Origin: JAVBNF01 sp031551725
GTDB taxonomy: Bacteria > Bacteroidota > Bacteroidia > Bacteroidales > P3
Direction of reading: 5' to 3'
Assembly: GCA_031551725.1 (NCBI GenBank)
Contig: JAVBNF010000060.1
Coordinates: 1 to 59,006 of the forward strand
DNA length: 59,006 nucleotides
A program made the position numbers and the translations under genes. This document shows positions 25,270 through 35,500 of this stretch, in pieces; the first letter of the stretch is position 1, and every line of letters starts with the position of its first letter. The notes beneath the pieces are model-generated. The model was given only the letters and a program-made list of their open reading frames with translations. It was not told where the DNA came from and ran no database searches.

Positions 25270-27687
25270 TTATTTTAGATAAATCACCGTAATTCCGGCT
25301 CCGCCTTGTTCCAGGCGTTCGTCACCGAACGATTGAATATCTTTATTGTGTTCTAAGAATGCGCGTATCTGTTGACGCAAAATGCCATTGCCTTTTCCAT
25401 GCAAAATGCGCACTTGTTTTTCGCCGAAAAGCAGAGCGTCGTCGAGAAATTTTTGTGTAAGTTCCAAGGCTTCTTCTGCACGCTCTCCGCGCAAATCCAG
25501 TGTTGTTGTGAATTTTGCTTTGCGGTCGTTAAGTTCGTTGATAAAACTTCCGAAACGTCCGGAACGCTTGGTTTCGCTGAGGTTTTGATTTTCCAGGCGC
25601 ACCAATGAAGCCAACGGCACATCCATTTTTAAAATGCCTGAACTTACAACAGCCTTGTTTTTGCGAATTTCCACTACTTGTACTTTGGCGTCGCCGCCTT
25701 CGATGCGCACCCAGTCGCCAACGGCAATAAGGGTTGAGGATTGAGGGTTGAGGGATGTTGAGCCGGCTGCTGACTTCCGTTCACTTGTTACCTTGTTTTC
25801 TCGTTTCTCCATTTCAGAAACGTGCAACTCTAATTCATTTCGCAATTTCTGTGTTATTTGCTGTTCTGCGTTATGTTCTTTGATTTCGCGGATGGTTTTT
25901 TCGATTAATTGATTCGATTTTTTAACAATCTCTTTAGCTTCCAATTTGGCTTTTTCGAGAATTTGCTTTTTATCGGATTCAATTTTGTCGCTTAATTTCT
26001 GATATTTTTTGATGGTTTCGCTTAATAAATCATCGGCCAGTGCAAGTTCTGTTTTGGCTTGTGAAATATGCTTTTTGTCGATTTCGAGTTGTTGCAATTG
26101 CTGTTCAAATTCGAAATAATTTTGTCCGACTTTCTGCGTCGCTTTTTCGATAATGCTTTTGTCGAACCCAATGTTTTGAGCCATTTCGAAAGCGAATGAG
26201 CTTCCGGGTTTTCCGACTTGCAACATATAAAGCGGCTGTAAATTTTCCACATCAAACAACATGGCGCCGTTTTTAAAACCGCTGTGCTTGTCCGCCATCA
26301 GCTTTAAATTCGTGTAGTGCGTGGTGATTACACCTTTTGCGTGACGCAAATTGAGTTCTTCCAAAATGGTTTCGGCAATGGCTCCACCCAGTTGGGGTTC
26401 GGTTCCACCGCCTAATTCATCGGCAAGAAATAGTGTATTTTCATCGGCATAAGCCAGGAAATTTTTCATGGCTGTGAGGTGCGAACTGTATGTGCTCAAA
26501 TCGTTTTCGATCGATTGCTGATCGCCGATATCGATAAATAAGTTATTGAAAAATCCGCATTCCGACGTTTCGCGAATAGGGATTAGAAGTCCGCATTGCA
26601 GCATGTATTGCAGAAGTCCGACGGTTTTCAAACAAACGGATTTTCCTCCGGCATTGGGTCCGGAAATAATCAAAATACGTTGTTCTTCGTTCAGTGAAAC
26701 ACTAAGCGGGACAACGGTTTTGTGCTGTTTTTGATGTGATAAAAACAACAACGGATGAATAGCATCGAACCATTCGAACGCAGGAACAGCATTTAAAAGC
26801 GGTTTGTTTGCACGAATGCGAATGGCAAATTTGGCTTTTGCGCGCACAAAATCCACATTGCCGATCATTTCATACACGCCGAACAAATCGTCGATATACG
26901 GGCGGAGCTCATCAGCGAAAGCTTTTAAAATACGAATGATTTCAAGGCGTTCGTCGTTTTCGAGTTCTTTGAGTTCGTTATTTAATCCGAAAACTTCTTC
27001 GGGTTCGATGAAAATCGTTTGTCCGGTGGATGAAACATCGTGCACGAAACCCTGTATTTTCCGCTTGTTTCCGGCAATAACAGGAATTACCAAACGTTCG
27101 TTTCGAATCGTCGGTTCTGCTTCGTCATCGCTCCAGCCTTCTTTTTTCGCAAGTTGGATAAAATGCTGAATACGTTTATCGGCTTCGCGTTGTTTGCGTT
27201 TAATTTTCTGGCGGATTTCAAACAGTTCCGGCGATGCATGATCGTCAATTTCATCATGCACATTGAGAAGCCGTTTCAGTTCGGCAACGATAATTTCGGG
27301 GATGTAAACATTCTCAATCAAACAGCCGATGGTCGGATATTTTTCTTCGTCCAATTCGTGGATAAAAACCAAAATCTGAATGGCTGTATGCAACGAAGCA
27401 CGCAGTTTGATCATAAATTCCACATCGGGAAAATTGCCAATTACTCGAAGCGGAGCAAGGTTTTCACGTAAGTCGAAATAATCTTGCGATGGAAATGCAC
27501 GTTCGATCTCAAGTACACGTTTAAATTCTTCCGTAAGTGTGACGGCGTCTAAAACTTCTTCAAAATCTGTAGAAAAACGTAAGGCTTCAATCTTCCGCAA
27601 ACCCATATCAGATAAGCATTCCGATGCAATTTCTTCGCGCACGGAACGGAAACCTATTTTGTCTTCTATGGTTGCAGGATACAGCAT
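25270..27687 (-). CDS. mutS2: Endonuclease MutS2
   Basis: 805 residues. MutS-type clamp and lever regions lead to the ATPase with Walker A GPNAGGKSVCLK, IGDQQSIENDLSTYSSH and Walker B LADELGGGTEP. After a long coiled coil (about 500-640), a KOW-like strand region (GDWVRIEGG) and a C-terminal Smr endonuclease domain follow (LDLRGERAEEAL, HGKGNGILR). MutS2 lacks the mismatch-recognition domain and acts on recombination intermediates or collided ribosomes. Between coiled coil and KOW region (about 644-653) the peptide SLNPQSST is encoded by a short tandem repeat (25730-25756) that recurs in folC. upp follows. Confidence 0.95.
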   Translation of the reverse strand: MLYPATIEDKIGFRSVREEIASECLSDMGLRKIEALRFSTDFEEVLDAVTLTEEFKRVLEIERAFPSQDYFDLRENLAPLRVIGNFPDVEFMIKLRASLHTAIQILVFIHELDEEKYPTIGCLIENVYIPEIIVAELKRLLNVHDEIDDHASPELFEIRQKIKRKQREADKRIQHFIQLAKKEGWSDDEAEPTIRNERLVIPVIAGNKRKIQGFVHDVSSTGQTIFIEPEEVFGLNNELKELENDERLEIIRILKAFADELRPYIDDLFGVYEMIGNVDFVRAKAKFAIRIRANKPLLNAVPAFEWFDAIHPLLFLSHQKQHKTVVPLSVSLNEEQRILIISGPNAGGKSVCLKTVGLLQYMLQCGLLIPIRETSECGFFNNLFIDIGDQQSIENDLSTYSSHLTAMKNFLAYADENTLFLADELGGGTEPQLGGAIAETILEELNLRHAKGVITTHYTNLKLMADKHSGFKNGAMLFDVENLQPLYMLQVGKPGSSFAFEMAQNIGFDKSIIEKATQKVGQNYFEFEQQLQQLEIDKKHISQAKTELALADDLLSETIKKYQKLSDKIESDKKQILEKAKLEAKEIVKKSNQLIEKTIREIKEHNAEQQITQKLRNELELHVSEMEKRENKVTSERKSAAGSTSLNPQSSTLIAVGDWVRIEGGDAKVQVVEIRKNKAVVSSGILKMDVPLASLVRLENQNLSETKRSGRFGSFINELNDRKAKFTTTLDLRGERAEEALELTQKFLDDALLFGEKQVRILHGKGNGILRQQIRAFLEHNKDIQSFGDERLEQGGAGITVIYLK
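25730..25756. repeat. GGGTTGAGGATTGA heptamer array inside mutS2
   Basis: Units AGGGTTG/AGGATTG in tandem, in frame on the minus strand as LNPQSS. The same units occur in folC at 41745-41770. Confidence 0.8.
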
Positions 27688-27703
27688 TTTTTAAATTCGA
27701 ATG

Positions 27704-27711
27704 CAAAGATA
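27704..27711 (-). promoter_or_regulatory. mutS2-upp promoter -7 box
   Basis: The minus strand reads TATCTTTG, 16 bp before the mutS2 ATG. It is divergent from the promoter at 27744-27751. Confidence 0.65.
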
Positions 27712-27743
27712 CGAAATTTGCATATCATTTGAGTAATATTTTG

Positions 27744-27751
27744 TATCTTTG
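27744..27751 (+). promoter_or_regulatory. Promoter -7 box of the large lipoprotein gene
   Basis: TATCTTTG, 18 bp before ATG 27770. Confidence 0.65.
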
Positions 27752-27769
27752 CACGAATAAAAATACATT

Positions 27770-29686
27770 ATGAAAATTTTTTTATATCTAATTTCTTTAA
27801 TTTGTGGGGTAATCCTGTTGTTTTCGGCCTGTGAACCGGAGGAAGATAAAGCTACTCCTCCTGTGATGTATGAAAATATCCGTCGGGAATATAATCCTGT
27901 TAAAGCCTCTGTTGTCGGTCGAATTGTAGATGAAAATCACGATCCTGTTGACGGAGCCACTGTTTATGCCGGTTCATCTTCCGTACAAACCGATGTAAAC
28001 GGGAATTTTCGTTTAGATAATGCGATATTGGATAAAACTTTCGGAAGTATCCGGGTGGAGAAGGAAGGTTTTTTTAATGGCATCCGCACGTTTTCCACAC
28101 ATGCAGGTGAAGATAATGAAGTGGAGATACAGTTAATAAGGAAAACAATTGTTGGAACATTTTCGTCACAGGCAGGTGGACAAATTGCTATTGGATCCTC
28201 GGGAGCATCGTTGAATTTCCCTGCATCGGCAGTTGTGAATGCTCAAACCGGACAGACCTATAGCGGAGCAGTTTCCGTATCGGCCTTTTACTTAAATCCG
28301 GAAGAAGAAAATTTCGGTTTGTTTATGCCCGGAAATTTAATGGCATTGGACTCGAGCAGTAGTTATCGCACGTTGCAGTCTTTTGGAATGTTGGTTGTAG
28401 AAATGGAAGGCGCTTCGGGTGAAAAACTGCAATTAGATCCCAATAAACCGGCAACAATCCATAGTCCCATACCACAGAGTTTACTTGAACAAGCGCCGGA
28501 AATAATTCCGTTGTGGCATTTTGACGAAGAAAGCGGATTGTGGATTGAAGAAGGTTCTGCTAAAAAAGAAGGGGATAAATATGTTGGAAAGGTAAGCCAT
28601 TTCTCTTTCTGGAACTGTGATGCACCCTTTCCCATAGTGAAAATGAATTTAACGGTGAAAACTTCTTCGGGGGTACCCGTGGCCAATGCTCAAATAGAGT
28701 TTATTATCAAGGGACCGATTATGTATGGATACCGCCAAAGCGGATTTGGTCAAACGGATTCTAAAGGACAAGCGTCCGGCATGGTCCCGGTAGGAAAAGA
28801 ACTGACATTGAAGATTACAAATAAATGTGGGGATATTTTGTTTGAAAAAGATTATCCGGCAATGTCGGGCGATTTCGGAATAACAGCTATTACAAATCCG
28901 CTTGGCTTGGAACAAGAAAGTCAAATTTCGTTTTCCGGTGCTTTTACAGCATGTAATGATAGCCCTATTCGCAACGGAGCCGTATATATTGATATGGATG
29001 GCCGTAAGTATGCCGCTTCTGTGATAAATGGGAAGTATCAACTCTCTGTTTTAACTTGTGTGAATGCACATTCTGTAAAATTGTATGCAGTCAATTTCGA
29101 AAATATGCAATCAACCCCAGAAACTACACTTTCGTTAAATAACGGATTACATAATCTTGATTTTAATATTTGTTCGCCTACCGACACCAATATGGCTGTT
29201 GATACAACAACTATTTCAATGCTCGAATATGTGAATATTCAAATAGGAACAAATAGTTTTGTTTTTATTGATTCTAATGAAAATGGGACTTTAGGGGAGA
29301 AACCTTTACATTCGCACATTCATGCATATATGCAAGATCATATCGCCCATGTGGAGTGGAGATACCTTGAAAAAGATACTTTTTTCTCAACCAGAACGCA
29401 ATTTTATTTTCTTTTGACGGGAGGACTTGGTAACAACGGCTACACGCATGCTTTTAACATGTATGGTCAATATGGACAAAATAATTATGTCGAAGTGTAT
29501 GCACCGCAAGAAACGGTAAATGTTATGATTGATAAATCTATAGATGTTTTTGATACCTCTAATGTGAATATTGGGACTTGGTTGGAAGGACATTTTTACG
29601 GGATAATAAAATGTTCCAACAATGGACTGCGGATGCATGACGAGTGGATGCAAACCGTTTTCAGAGTGTATGTAAAGAAAAATTAA
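27770..29686 (+). CDS. Lipoprotein with carboxypeptidase regulatory-like domain
   Basis: 638 residues. The signal peptide ends in lipobox LFSAC, followed by EPEED, a negatively charged stretch. A carboxypeptidase-D-like beta sandwich follows (VVGRIVDENHDPVDGATV... TDVNGNFRLDNA), and a ZU5- or GIII-like segment (GAVSVSAFYLNPE). A second sandwich (VPVANAQIEFIIKG... TDSKGQASG) comes later. The last 200 residues are unrecognised. Surface-exposed binding or structural role is inferred. It is convergent with miaA, only 5 bp between stops. Confidence 0.75.
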   Translation: MKIFLYLISLICGVILLFSACEPEEDKATPPVMYENIRREYNPVKASVVGRIVDENHDPVDGATVYAGSSSVQTDVNGNFRLDNAILDKTFGSIRVEKEGFFNGIRTFSTHAGEDNEVEIQLIRKTIVGTFSSQAGGQIAIGSSGASLNFPASAVVNAQTGQTYSGAVSVSAFYLNPEEENFGLFMPGNLMALDSSSSYRTLQSFGMLVVEMEGASGEKLQLDPNKPATIHSPIPQSLLEQAPEIIPLWHFDEESGLWIEEGSAKKEGDKYVGKVSHFSFWNCDAPFPIVKMNLTVKTSSGVPVANAQIEFIIKGPIMYGYRQSGFGQTDSKGQASGMVPVGKELTLKITNKCGDILFEKDYPAMSGDFGITAITNPLGLEQESQISFSGAFTACNDSPIRNGAVYIDMDGRKYAASVINGKYQLSVLTCVNAHSVKLYAVNFENMQSTPETTLSLNNGLHNLDFNICSPTDTNMAVDTTTISMLEYVNIQIGTNSFVFIDSNENGTLGEKPLHSHIHAYMQDHIAHVEWRYLEKDTFFSTRTQFYFLLTGGLGNNGYTHAFNMYGQYGQNNYVEVYAPQETVNVMIDKSIDVFDTSNVNIGTWLEGHFYGIIKCSNNGLRMHDEWMQTVFRVYVKKN

Positions 29687-29691
29687 ATATC

Positions 29692-30627
29692 TTAATATGG
29701 TTGAGCGTTTTGCATTTTGTTGTGCAAGACGCTTATTTTCTCTTCTATCGGCAAATTCCCATCTATCCAATTGATTTTAATTCCGTTTTTTTCCATACGG
29801 CGAAACCACGTCATTTGGCGTTTGGCGAACTGACGGATGGCAATATTGAGTTGTTCGAAAAGTTCGTTGTAAGAGATTTTATTTTGTAAAAATTGATTCA
29901 CAAAACGATATTCCAAACCATAAAAATCCAAGCGTTCGGAAGGAACTCCGTTGTTTAATAATTGCTGAACCTCTTCAATCATGCCGTTTTCCAAACGTGT
30001 TTTCAAACGGTATTCGATGCGTTTACATAATTCGTGGCGTTCGAAATGGATGCCGAAAACCGTTGGATTAATGTTTGTAGAGACGTTGCATGCAACGTCT
30101 CTACAAACCGCAATTTCAATCGCACGAATTGTGCGTTCGCGGTCGGTTAAATCGGTTTGATTGTGCAAATTTTGTTGATATGAAATCAAGCGTTCATTCA
30201 ATTCATTTTGCGAAAGCGTTGATAATTCCTTACGCAATTCAATATTTTCAGGAACTTCAATTAAATTACAACCACGAATGACATTTTCCAGATACATTCC
30301 GCTGCCACCGCATAGAATAATCGGATTGCCGCGTTTTTCAATGCTTTCAGCCGCTTTCAGAAAATCTTTTTGAAACTCAAAAACATTGTATTCTTCCCCT
30401 GCTTCGCGGATGTCGATCAAGTGATATGGAACTTGTTTCCCATACATCGTACATCGTACATCGGATATCGTATATTCACAGAGGTCTTTTCCAGTTCCAA
30501 TGTCCATTCCGCGATACACTTGGCGCGAATCGGCGCTGATAATTTCCCCGCCTGTTTGCGCAGCCAATGCCACAGCAAGCTGTGTTTTTCCGGAAGCGGT
30601 AGGGCCGAGGATGACGGTTACTTTCAT
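29692..30627 (-). CDS. miaA: tRNA dimethylallyltransferase MiaA carrying two repeat-derived inserts
   Basis: Transfers dimethylallyl to A37 of tRNAs reading UNN codons; the product is the substrate of MiaB. 311 residues. The P-loop GPTASGKTQLA (8-18), SADSRQVYRGMDIGTGK and the GGSGMY motif are intact, as is the RTIRAIEIA segment. Two segments do not belong to the family: about residues 51-61 (ISDVRCTMYG) from a GTACGATG array, and about 174-184 (CRDVACNVST) from a 28-bp palindrome. Both fall in variable loops, so function is probably kept. A GC-rich palindrome separates it from metF. Confidence 0.96.
   Translation of the reverse strand: MKVTVILGPTASGKTQLAVALAAQTGGEIISADSRQVYRGMDIGTGKDLCEYTISDVRCTMYGKQVPYHLIDIREAGEEYNVFEFQKDFLKAAESIEKRGNPIILCGGSGMYLENVIRGCNLIEVPENIELRKELSTLSQNELNERLISYQQNLHNQTDLTDRERTIRAIEIAVCRDVACNVSTNINPTVFGIHFERHELCKRIEYRLKTRLENGMIEEVQQLLNNGVPSERLDFYGLEYRFVNQFLQNKISYNELFEQLNIAIRQFAKRQMTWFRRMEKNGIKINWIDGNLPIEEKISVLHNKMQNAQPY
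30073..30108. repeat. Palindromic element inside miaA
   Basis: Core GTAGAGACGTTGCA plus its exact reverse complement (30077-30104), extended by GTTT and AAAC to 36 bp. Read on the minus strand as R-D-V-A-C-N-V-S-T, in frame. Confidence 0.92.
30443..30475. repeat. TACATCG/GTACGATG short tandem array inside miaA
   Basis: ACATCGT repeated three times, then GATATCGTAT. In frame on the minus strand. The same array lies between metH and the next gene (36071-36142). Confidence 0.8.
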
Positions 30628-30649
30628 GGGTTACGATAATTGAGTGGGT

Positions 30650-30676
30650 TGGCCACGCGCCTGCGGCGCTGGCCAT
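30650..30676. repeat. TGGCCACGC...GCTGGCCA palindrome between metF and miaA
   Basis: Strong GC-rich hairpin in a 54-bp gap. The sequence is the reverse complement of the repeat at 16961-16988 with compensating changes in the stem. Confidence 0.75.
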
Positions 30677-30681
30677 GACGG

Positions 30682-31635
30682 TTAGAAAATGGCGTTGACG
30701 ATTTTTGCAATGTTGTCGGCCTTACTCATGGTGTAAAAATGAATAACGGGAACGCCTGCGGCTTTGAGTTCCTGGCATTGCGCAATGCCCCATTCCACAC
30801 CCACTTGACGCACTTCATCATTATTTTTACATGCTTTCACCGCTTTCACCAAGTCTTCGGGCAAATCGATGTTAAAGGTTTGCGGTAAAATATTCAAATG
30901 TTTTTCAACGGCAATTGGCTTAATTCCGGGAATAATAGGCACAGTAATGCCAATTTCACGACATTTTTTTACAAAATCGAAAAACTTTTTATTATCGAAA
31001 AACAATTGTGTAACGATATAGTCTGCGCCTGCGTCCACCTTGGCTTTAAGATGGCGGAGATCGGTTTCCAAATTCGGGGCTTCAATATGTTTTTCAGGAT
31101 ATCCGGCCACGCCCATGCAAAAATTTGTGGGCGCCGCATTAATCATTTGCGGGTCCAGATATTTTCCGTTATTCAGGTCAACAACTTGTTTTACCAAGTC
31201 GCAAGCGTGTGTATGACCATTGGATTCCGGCATAAATCCGCGTTCGTTCTTGAGCGCATCGCCGCGCAGAATCAAAAGGTTTTCAACACCCATAAAAGCC
31301 AGATCCATCAAGGCATCTTCGGTTTCAACTTTGTTAAAACCACCGCAAAGAATGTGAGGCACAACATCAATTCCGTATTTGTATTGAATACTTGCTGCAA
31401 TAGCAACGGTTCCGGGGCGTTTGCGCGTAACAACTTTTTCCAAACGACCGTCTTTCTGTTCGCGAAATTCCACTTCGGAACGATGCGATGTGATGTTGAT
31501 GTATGACGGATTATAAGGTAAAAGCTGTTCAATTGTTTGATAAATCTCTTGAATGCCGGTACCTTTCAAGGGCGGCATCAGTTCAAACGTGAAAAGAGTG
31601 GAGTTTGATTTTGCTAATATATCTTTTACTTTCAT
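30682..31635 (-). CDS. metF: Methylenetetrahydrofolate reductase
   Basis: Reduces 5,10-methylene-THF to 5-methyl-THF, the methyl donor for MetH. 317 residues forming a TIM barrel with FAD site: FTFELMPPLKG (catalytic glutamate), ITSHRS, LRGD, CMGVAGYPEKH and QLFFDN. It begins 1 bp after the stop of the AbiEii-type gene, so it is transcribed with that gene. metH is just beyond the TA pair. Confidence 0.96.
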   Translation of the reverse strand: MKVKDILAKSNSTLFTFELMPPLKGTGIQEIYQTIEQLLPYNPSYINITSHRSEVEFREQKDGRLEKVVTRKRPGTVAIAASIQYKYGIDVVPHILCGGFNKVETEDALMDLAFMGVENLLILRGDALKNERGFMPESNGHTHACDLVKQVVDLNNGKYLDPQMINAAPTNFCMGVAGYPEKHIEAPNLETDLRHLKAKVDAGADYIVTQLFFDNKKFFDFVKKCREIGITVPIIPGIKPIAVEKHLNILPQTFNIDLPEDLVKAVKACKNNDEVRQVGVEWGIAQCQELKAAGVPVIHFYTMSKADNIAKIVNAIF

Positions 31636-31636
31636 A

Positions 31637-32248
31637 CTAAAATTGTAAAGCTACTTCGGTTAAAAAAGTTTCAATTTCTTCTTTTGACAGGCTATTCTGT
31701 ACATAAAAAACTTCTTCACTATAATCAATATCTTTGAAATAGCATAATTGTTGGCGAAAGATTTTTTCAGAAAACAGATCTCCAAATATGATTTCTGCGC
31801 GATTTATAACGTCTTTTAAAGAACATTCATTTTTAAATAGCCAATACAAATCAACATAATCTTTCCATTTGGCACGGCGTCCCAATGCATACGCTTTCAT
31901 TGCTCCCAAATCGACCAAACTGGGCATACTGATCGTTTTTTCCAACCAAACCGGATGAGGGACATCAAATCCGTATTCAAAAAAAGTCATTTTCACACCG
32001 TTAATCATGATGTGAAGTTGATTGCTTTCTTGATATAGCAATCGATACGAAAGTTTATGCGCCGCAATTTGCTTGGCAATCTTTTGCTTATTTATTGACT
32101 TTGTTTTGAATAAATCGAAGTCGATAGATTTACGATGTCCAACTTGTAAGGCAATAGCCGTACCGCCAACCAAATAAAATTCTTTTTTGAAAGATTCTAC
32201 AAGCGAGAGTAGCTGTTTTTGATTATCATCTAATATTTCAAGATACAT
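31637..32248 (-). CDS. AbiEii/AbiGii-type nucleotidyltransferase toxin
   Basis: 203 residues. The nucleotidyltransferase core YLVGGTAIALQVGHRKSIDFDLF carries the GG...H.S.D.D signature of type IV TA toxins (PF08843; only part quoted). AbiEii relatives add nucleotides to tRNA. The upstream 91-residue partner overlaps it by 11 bp. The pair sits between metH and metF in the same orientation, 1 bp from metF. It could be a defence or addiction module, or a domesticated operon member. Confidence 0.85.
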   Translation of the reverse strand: MYLEILDDNQKQLLSLVESFKKEFYLVGGTAIALQVGHRKSIDFDLFKTKSINKQKIAKQIAAHKLSYRLLYQESNQLHIMINGVKMTFFEYGFDVPHPVWLEKTISMPSLVDLGAMKAYALGRRAKWKDYVDLYWLFKNECSLKDVINRAEIIFGDLFSEKIFRQQLCYFKDIDYSEEVFYVQNSLSKEEIETFLTEVALQF

Positions 32249-32513
32249 ATTTTTTGAAATATAAAGTAAAATAATGTTCTACGTCCGGGAAATAGTTGCT
32301 TCGTGTTGAATTTTGGGTGGCTTGATTGAAAATGGTAGCGGCTTCTTTTTTGCCAATAATATCCAATAATTCCTGAACATCTTTCATGGTGCCGTAATTT
32401 AAGATCGTTTCAAGAAGAAAAGATGGAGATATATCATTCAATTTATCCGCCGGTGTGTACCAGAACAAATCTTTATGTGCAAAAATATATGTTTTAATGT
32501 TTTTGTTTTGCAT
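32238..32513 (-). CDS. Antitoxin-like partner of the AbiEii toxin (DUF6922-like)
   Basis: 91 residues, no signal peptide. It contains ISPSFLLETILNYGTMKDVQ, a short helical pattern seen in the small genes next to AbiEii-type toxins in Bacteroidota (DUF6922-like). It is much smaller than a classical AbiEi antitoxin and lacks a visible winged helix. A TATTTTTG box lies at 32540-32533 upstream, so the pair may also have its own promoter. Confidence 0.65.
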   Translation of the reverse strand: MQNKNIKTYIFAHKDLFWYTPADKLNDISPSFLLETILNYGTMKDVQELLDIIGKKEAATIFNQATQNSTRSNYFPDVEHYFTLYFKKYVS

Positions 32514-32549
32514 ATCCTCTTCAAAAATTAAACAAAAATACGAAAATAT

Positions 32550-35500
32550 TTACAATACGCTAAACACTTTTGCTTCTTTATGCGCAAACCACATACCACA
32601 TACGGATGCCGTGGGATTCATCATATTCGAAACGGTTAGTGTAATACCTGTTTTTTCGGTCACATTCATAAAATCAAAAACATCTTTTTTCATTTTATGA
32701 TCGGGACATGCCGGATAGCCAAATGCCACGCGAATACCTTGGTACGGTTGGTTAAACAAGTCTTCCGGTTTGAAATTTTCTTGCGGTGCATATCCCCAGA
32801 TTTCTTTGCGGATTTTTTCGTGCAGATATTCTGCAAATGCTTCTGCCAAGCGGCTTGCCAGAGTTTCCGCAAGCAAGGCTTTGTAATCGTCTTTTTGATT
32901 ACGATATTGATTGCATAATTCTTGCAAACCAATTCCCGCTGTTAATGCAAAAACACCTGTAAAATCGCCACTTTCGGCAATGAAATCGCTCAAACAATAA
33001 TTGGTTTCCGCTTTCCGCAAAATGCGTGGGAAATTCAATCTTAATGATTTTTGATTGTTCGAAAGAATTAAAGTTTCATTTTCTTTTTCTGTTGGAAAAA
33101 TACCGGAAACAGCGCGTAGTTGCAAGGATTTGTTTTGTATGATTTCTTCCAACATCTTTTGCGCGTCTTCATGCAACTGTCTCGCTTGCTCTTCTGCATT
33201 TCTGCATTTCTGCATTTCTGCATTTTTCATTTCCCAAGCAGAGAAGAAAAATTGCCAATTAATGTATGGAATTATATCCGAGATTTGTACGTCATTTAAT
33301 ACAATTTCTCCATTTTGTTTGGGAGTGTAAATCGGATATTCTTTCGCTGTAAAGCGGTTTTTACGGGCTTCTTCGAGCGACAGGACTTCTTTTTTTGCTT
33401 GTGTTTCGTTGTATAATTTTACAATCTCATCGTAGCGTTGACGCGTGTTTTTCACAAAATCCGCTTTCATATTTTCGGAGCAAACCGAACGAAAAACCTG
33501 TGCGCCCTGCGAAGCATCTTTGGCATAAAAAACGCGGTCGCGATAACACGGGTCAAGTTTGAAAGCCGTGTGTAGTTCGCTGGTTGAAGCGCCGCCGACA
33601 ATCAATGGGATTTGAGAATTGCGTTTGTTTAATTCTTTTGCAATATTTTCCATTTCATCGAGCGAAGGCGTGATTAATCCGCTCAATCCGATTGCCTGCA
33701 CATTCTCGCGGATTGCAGTTTCTACAATATCTTCGCCGGGAACCATTACGCCCAAATCGATAATTTCATAGCCGTTGCACGACAATACAATACTTGCAAT
33801 ATTCTTGCCGATATCGTGCACATCGCCTTTAACAGTGGCCAAGAGCACTTTCCCGTTTTTACTTTTTGCCGATTGATTTTGTTCAATCATCGGTTCCAAA
33901 ACAGCAACGGCAGCCTTTAAAACACGGGCACTTTTGATGATCTGCGGTAAGAATAATTTGCCGTCACTAAACAGGTTGCCGATCTCGCCCATGGCTTTCA
34001 TCAGCGGTTTCTCGATTACTTCGATAGGAGAAGAATATACTTGCAGCAATGCTTCGATATCTTCATTTACATAATCCAAAATACCTTTGATGAGTGCATG
34101 TCGCATGCGGTTTTCGGGCGATTCGGAACGCCAAGCCTGTGCTTTTTGTTCCTGAACGGTATCGCCGCTTTCCTTTAATTGCGTAGCGTATTCGAGCAAT
34201 TCGTCGGTTGCATTTTCACTGCGGTTGAGAATTAAATCTTCAACTAATTGCAATAATTTCGGATCGATTTCTTCGTACAACGGAATTTTTCCGGCATCCA
34301 CAATGCCCATATCCAAGCCTGCTTTGATGGCATGATACAAGAATACGGCGTGCATGGCTTGGCGAATACGATCGTTTCCACGAAATGCAAATGATAAGTT
34401 ACTTACTCCCGCGCTGATTTTCGCATGCGGAAGATTTTCCTTAATCCAACTGCAAGCACGGATAAAATCAAGTGCATAATTCGCATGTTCCTTTACTCCT
34501 GTGCCGATTGAAAGCACATTCGGATCGAAAATAATATCTTGTGGCGGGAAATTTAATTTCTGAATTAATAAATCATACGAACGTTTTGCGATGGCAATTT
34601 TGTGTTCGTAATTCACCGCTTGTCCGGTTTCATCAAACAGCATCACCACCACGCCAGCGCCCAATTGGCGGATGCGTTTGGCACGTTGTAAAAAGATTTC
34701 TTCGCCCTCTTTTAAACTGATGGAATTGACAACCGATTTGCCTTGTGCACATTTTAATCCGGCTTCAATCGCTTCAAATTTTGCGCTGTCAATCACCAAC
34801 GGAACCGTGGCAACTTCTGCATCGGAAGCAATCAGATTGATAAAATTGCGCATTGCAACAGGCGCGTCAAGCATGGCATCATCCATGCAAATGTCAATCA
34901 TCGAAGCGCCGTTTTGGATTTGTTCGCGTGCAATTTGCAAAGCCGTTTCGTAATTTCCTTCTGCGATTAATTTTGCAAACTTACGAGAACCCGCTACATT
35001 GGTGCGTTCGCCGATGTTTATAAAATTGGTTTCTTTAGAGATTTTTACGCATTCGAGACCGCAGAATGTAGAGACACGATGCATCGTGTCTCTACGAACC
35101 CGTGGCTTGTATTGTTTCGCCTTTTCGGCAACAGCTTTGAGGTGTTCCGGTGTTGTTCCGCAGCATCCGCCGATGATGTTTACCAAGCCTTCTTTGAAAA
35201 ATTCTTCGGCTTGAGCGGCCATCATTTCGGGTGTTTGATCATAAGATCCAAATTGATTCGGCAGTCCTGCGTTTGGATATGCCGATACGAAAAACGGCGT
35301 TTGATGCGCCATTTGTTTCAATAACGGCTGCATGTCTTTTGCTCCGAACGAGCAGTTCATCCCGATGCTTAACAAAGGCAGATGCGACAACGAAAGTACG
35401 AAAGCATCTACGGTTTGTCCGGTTAGAACGCGTCCGCTCTTATCGAATGTTCCGGAAACCATGATGGGGATTTCCGTATTTTTTTCTTCAAACACTTGTG

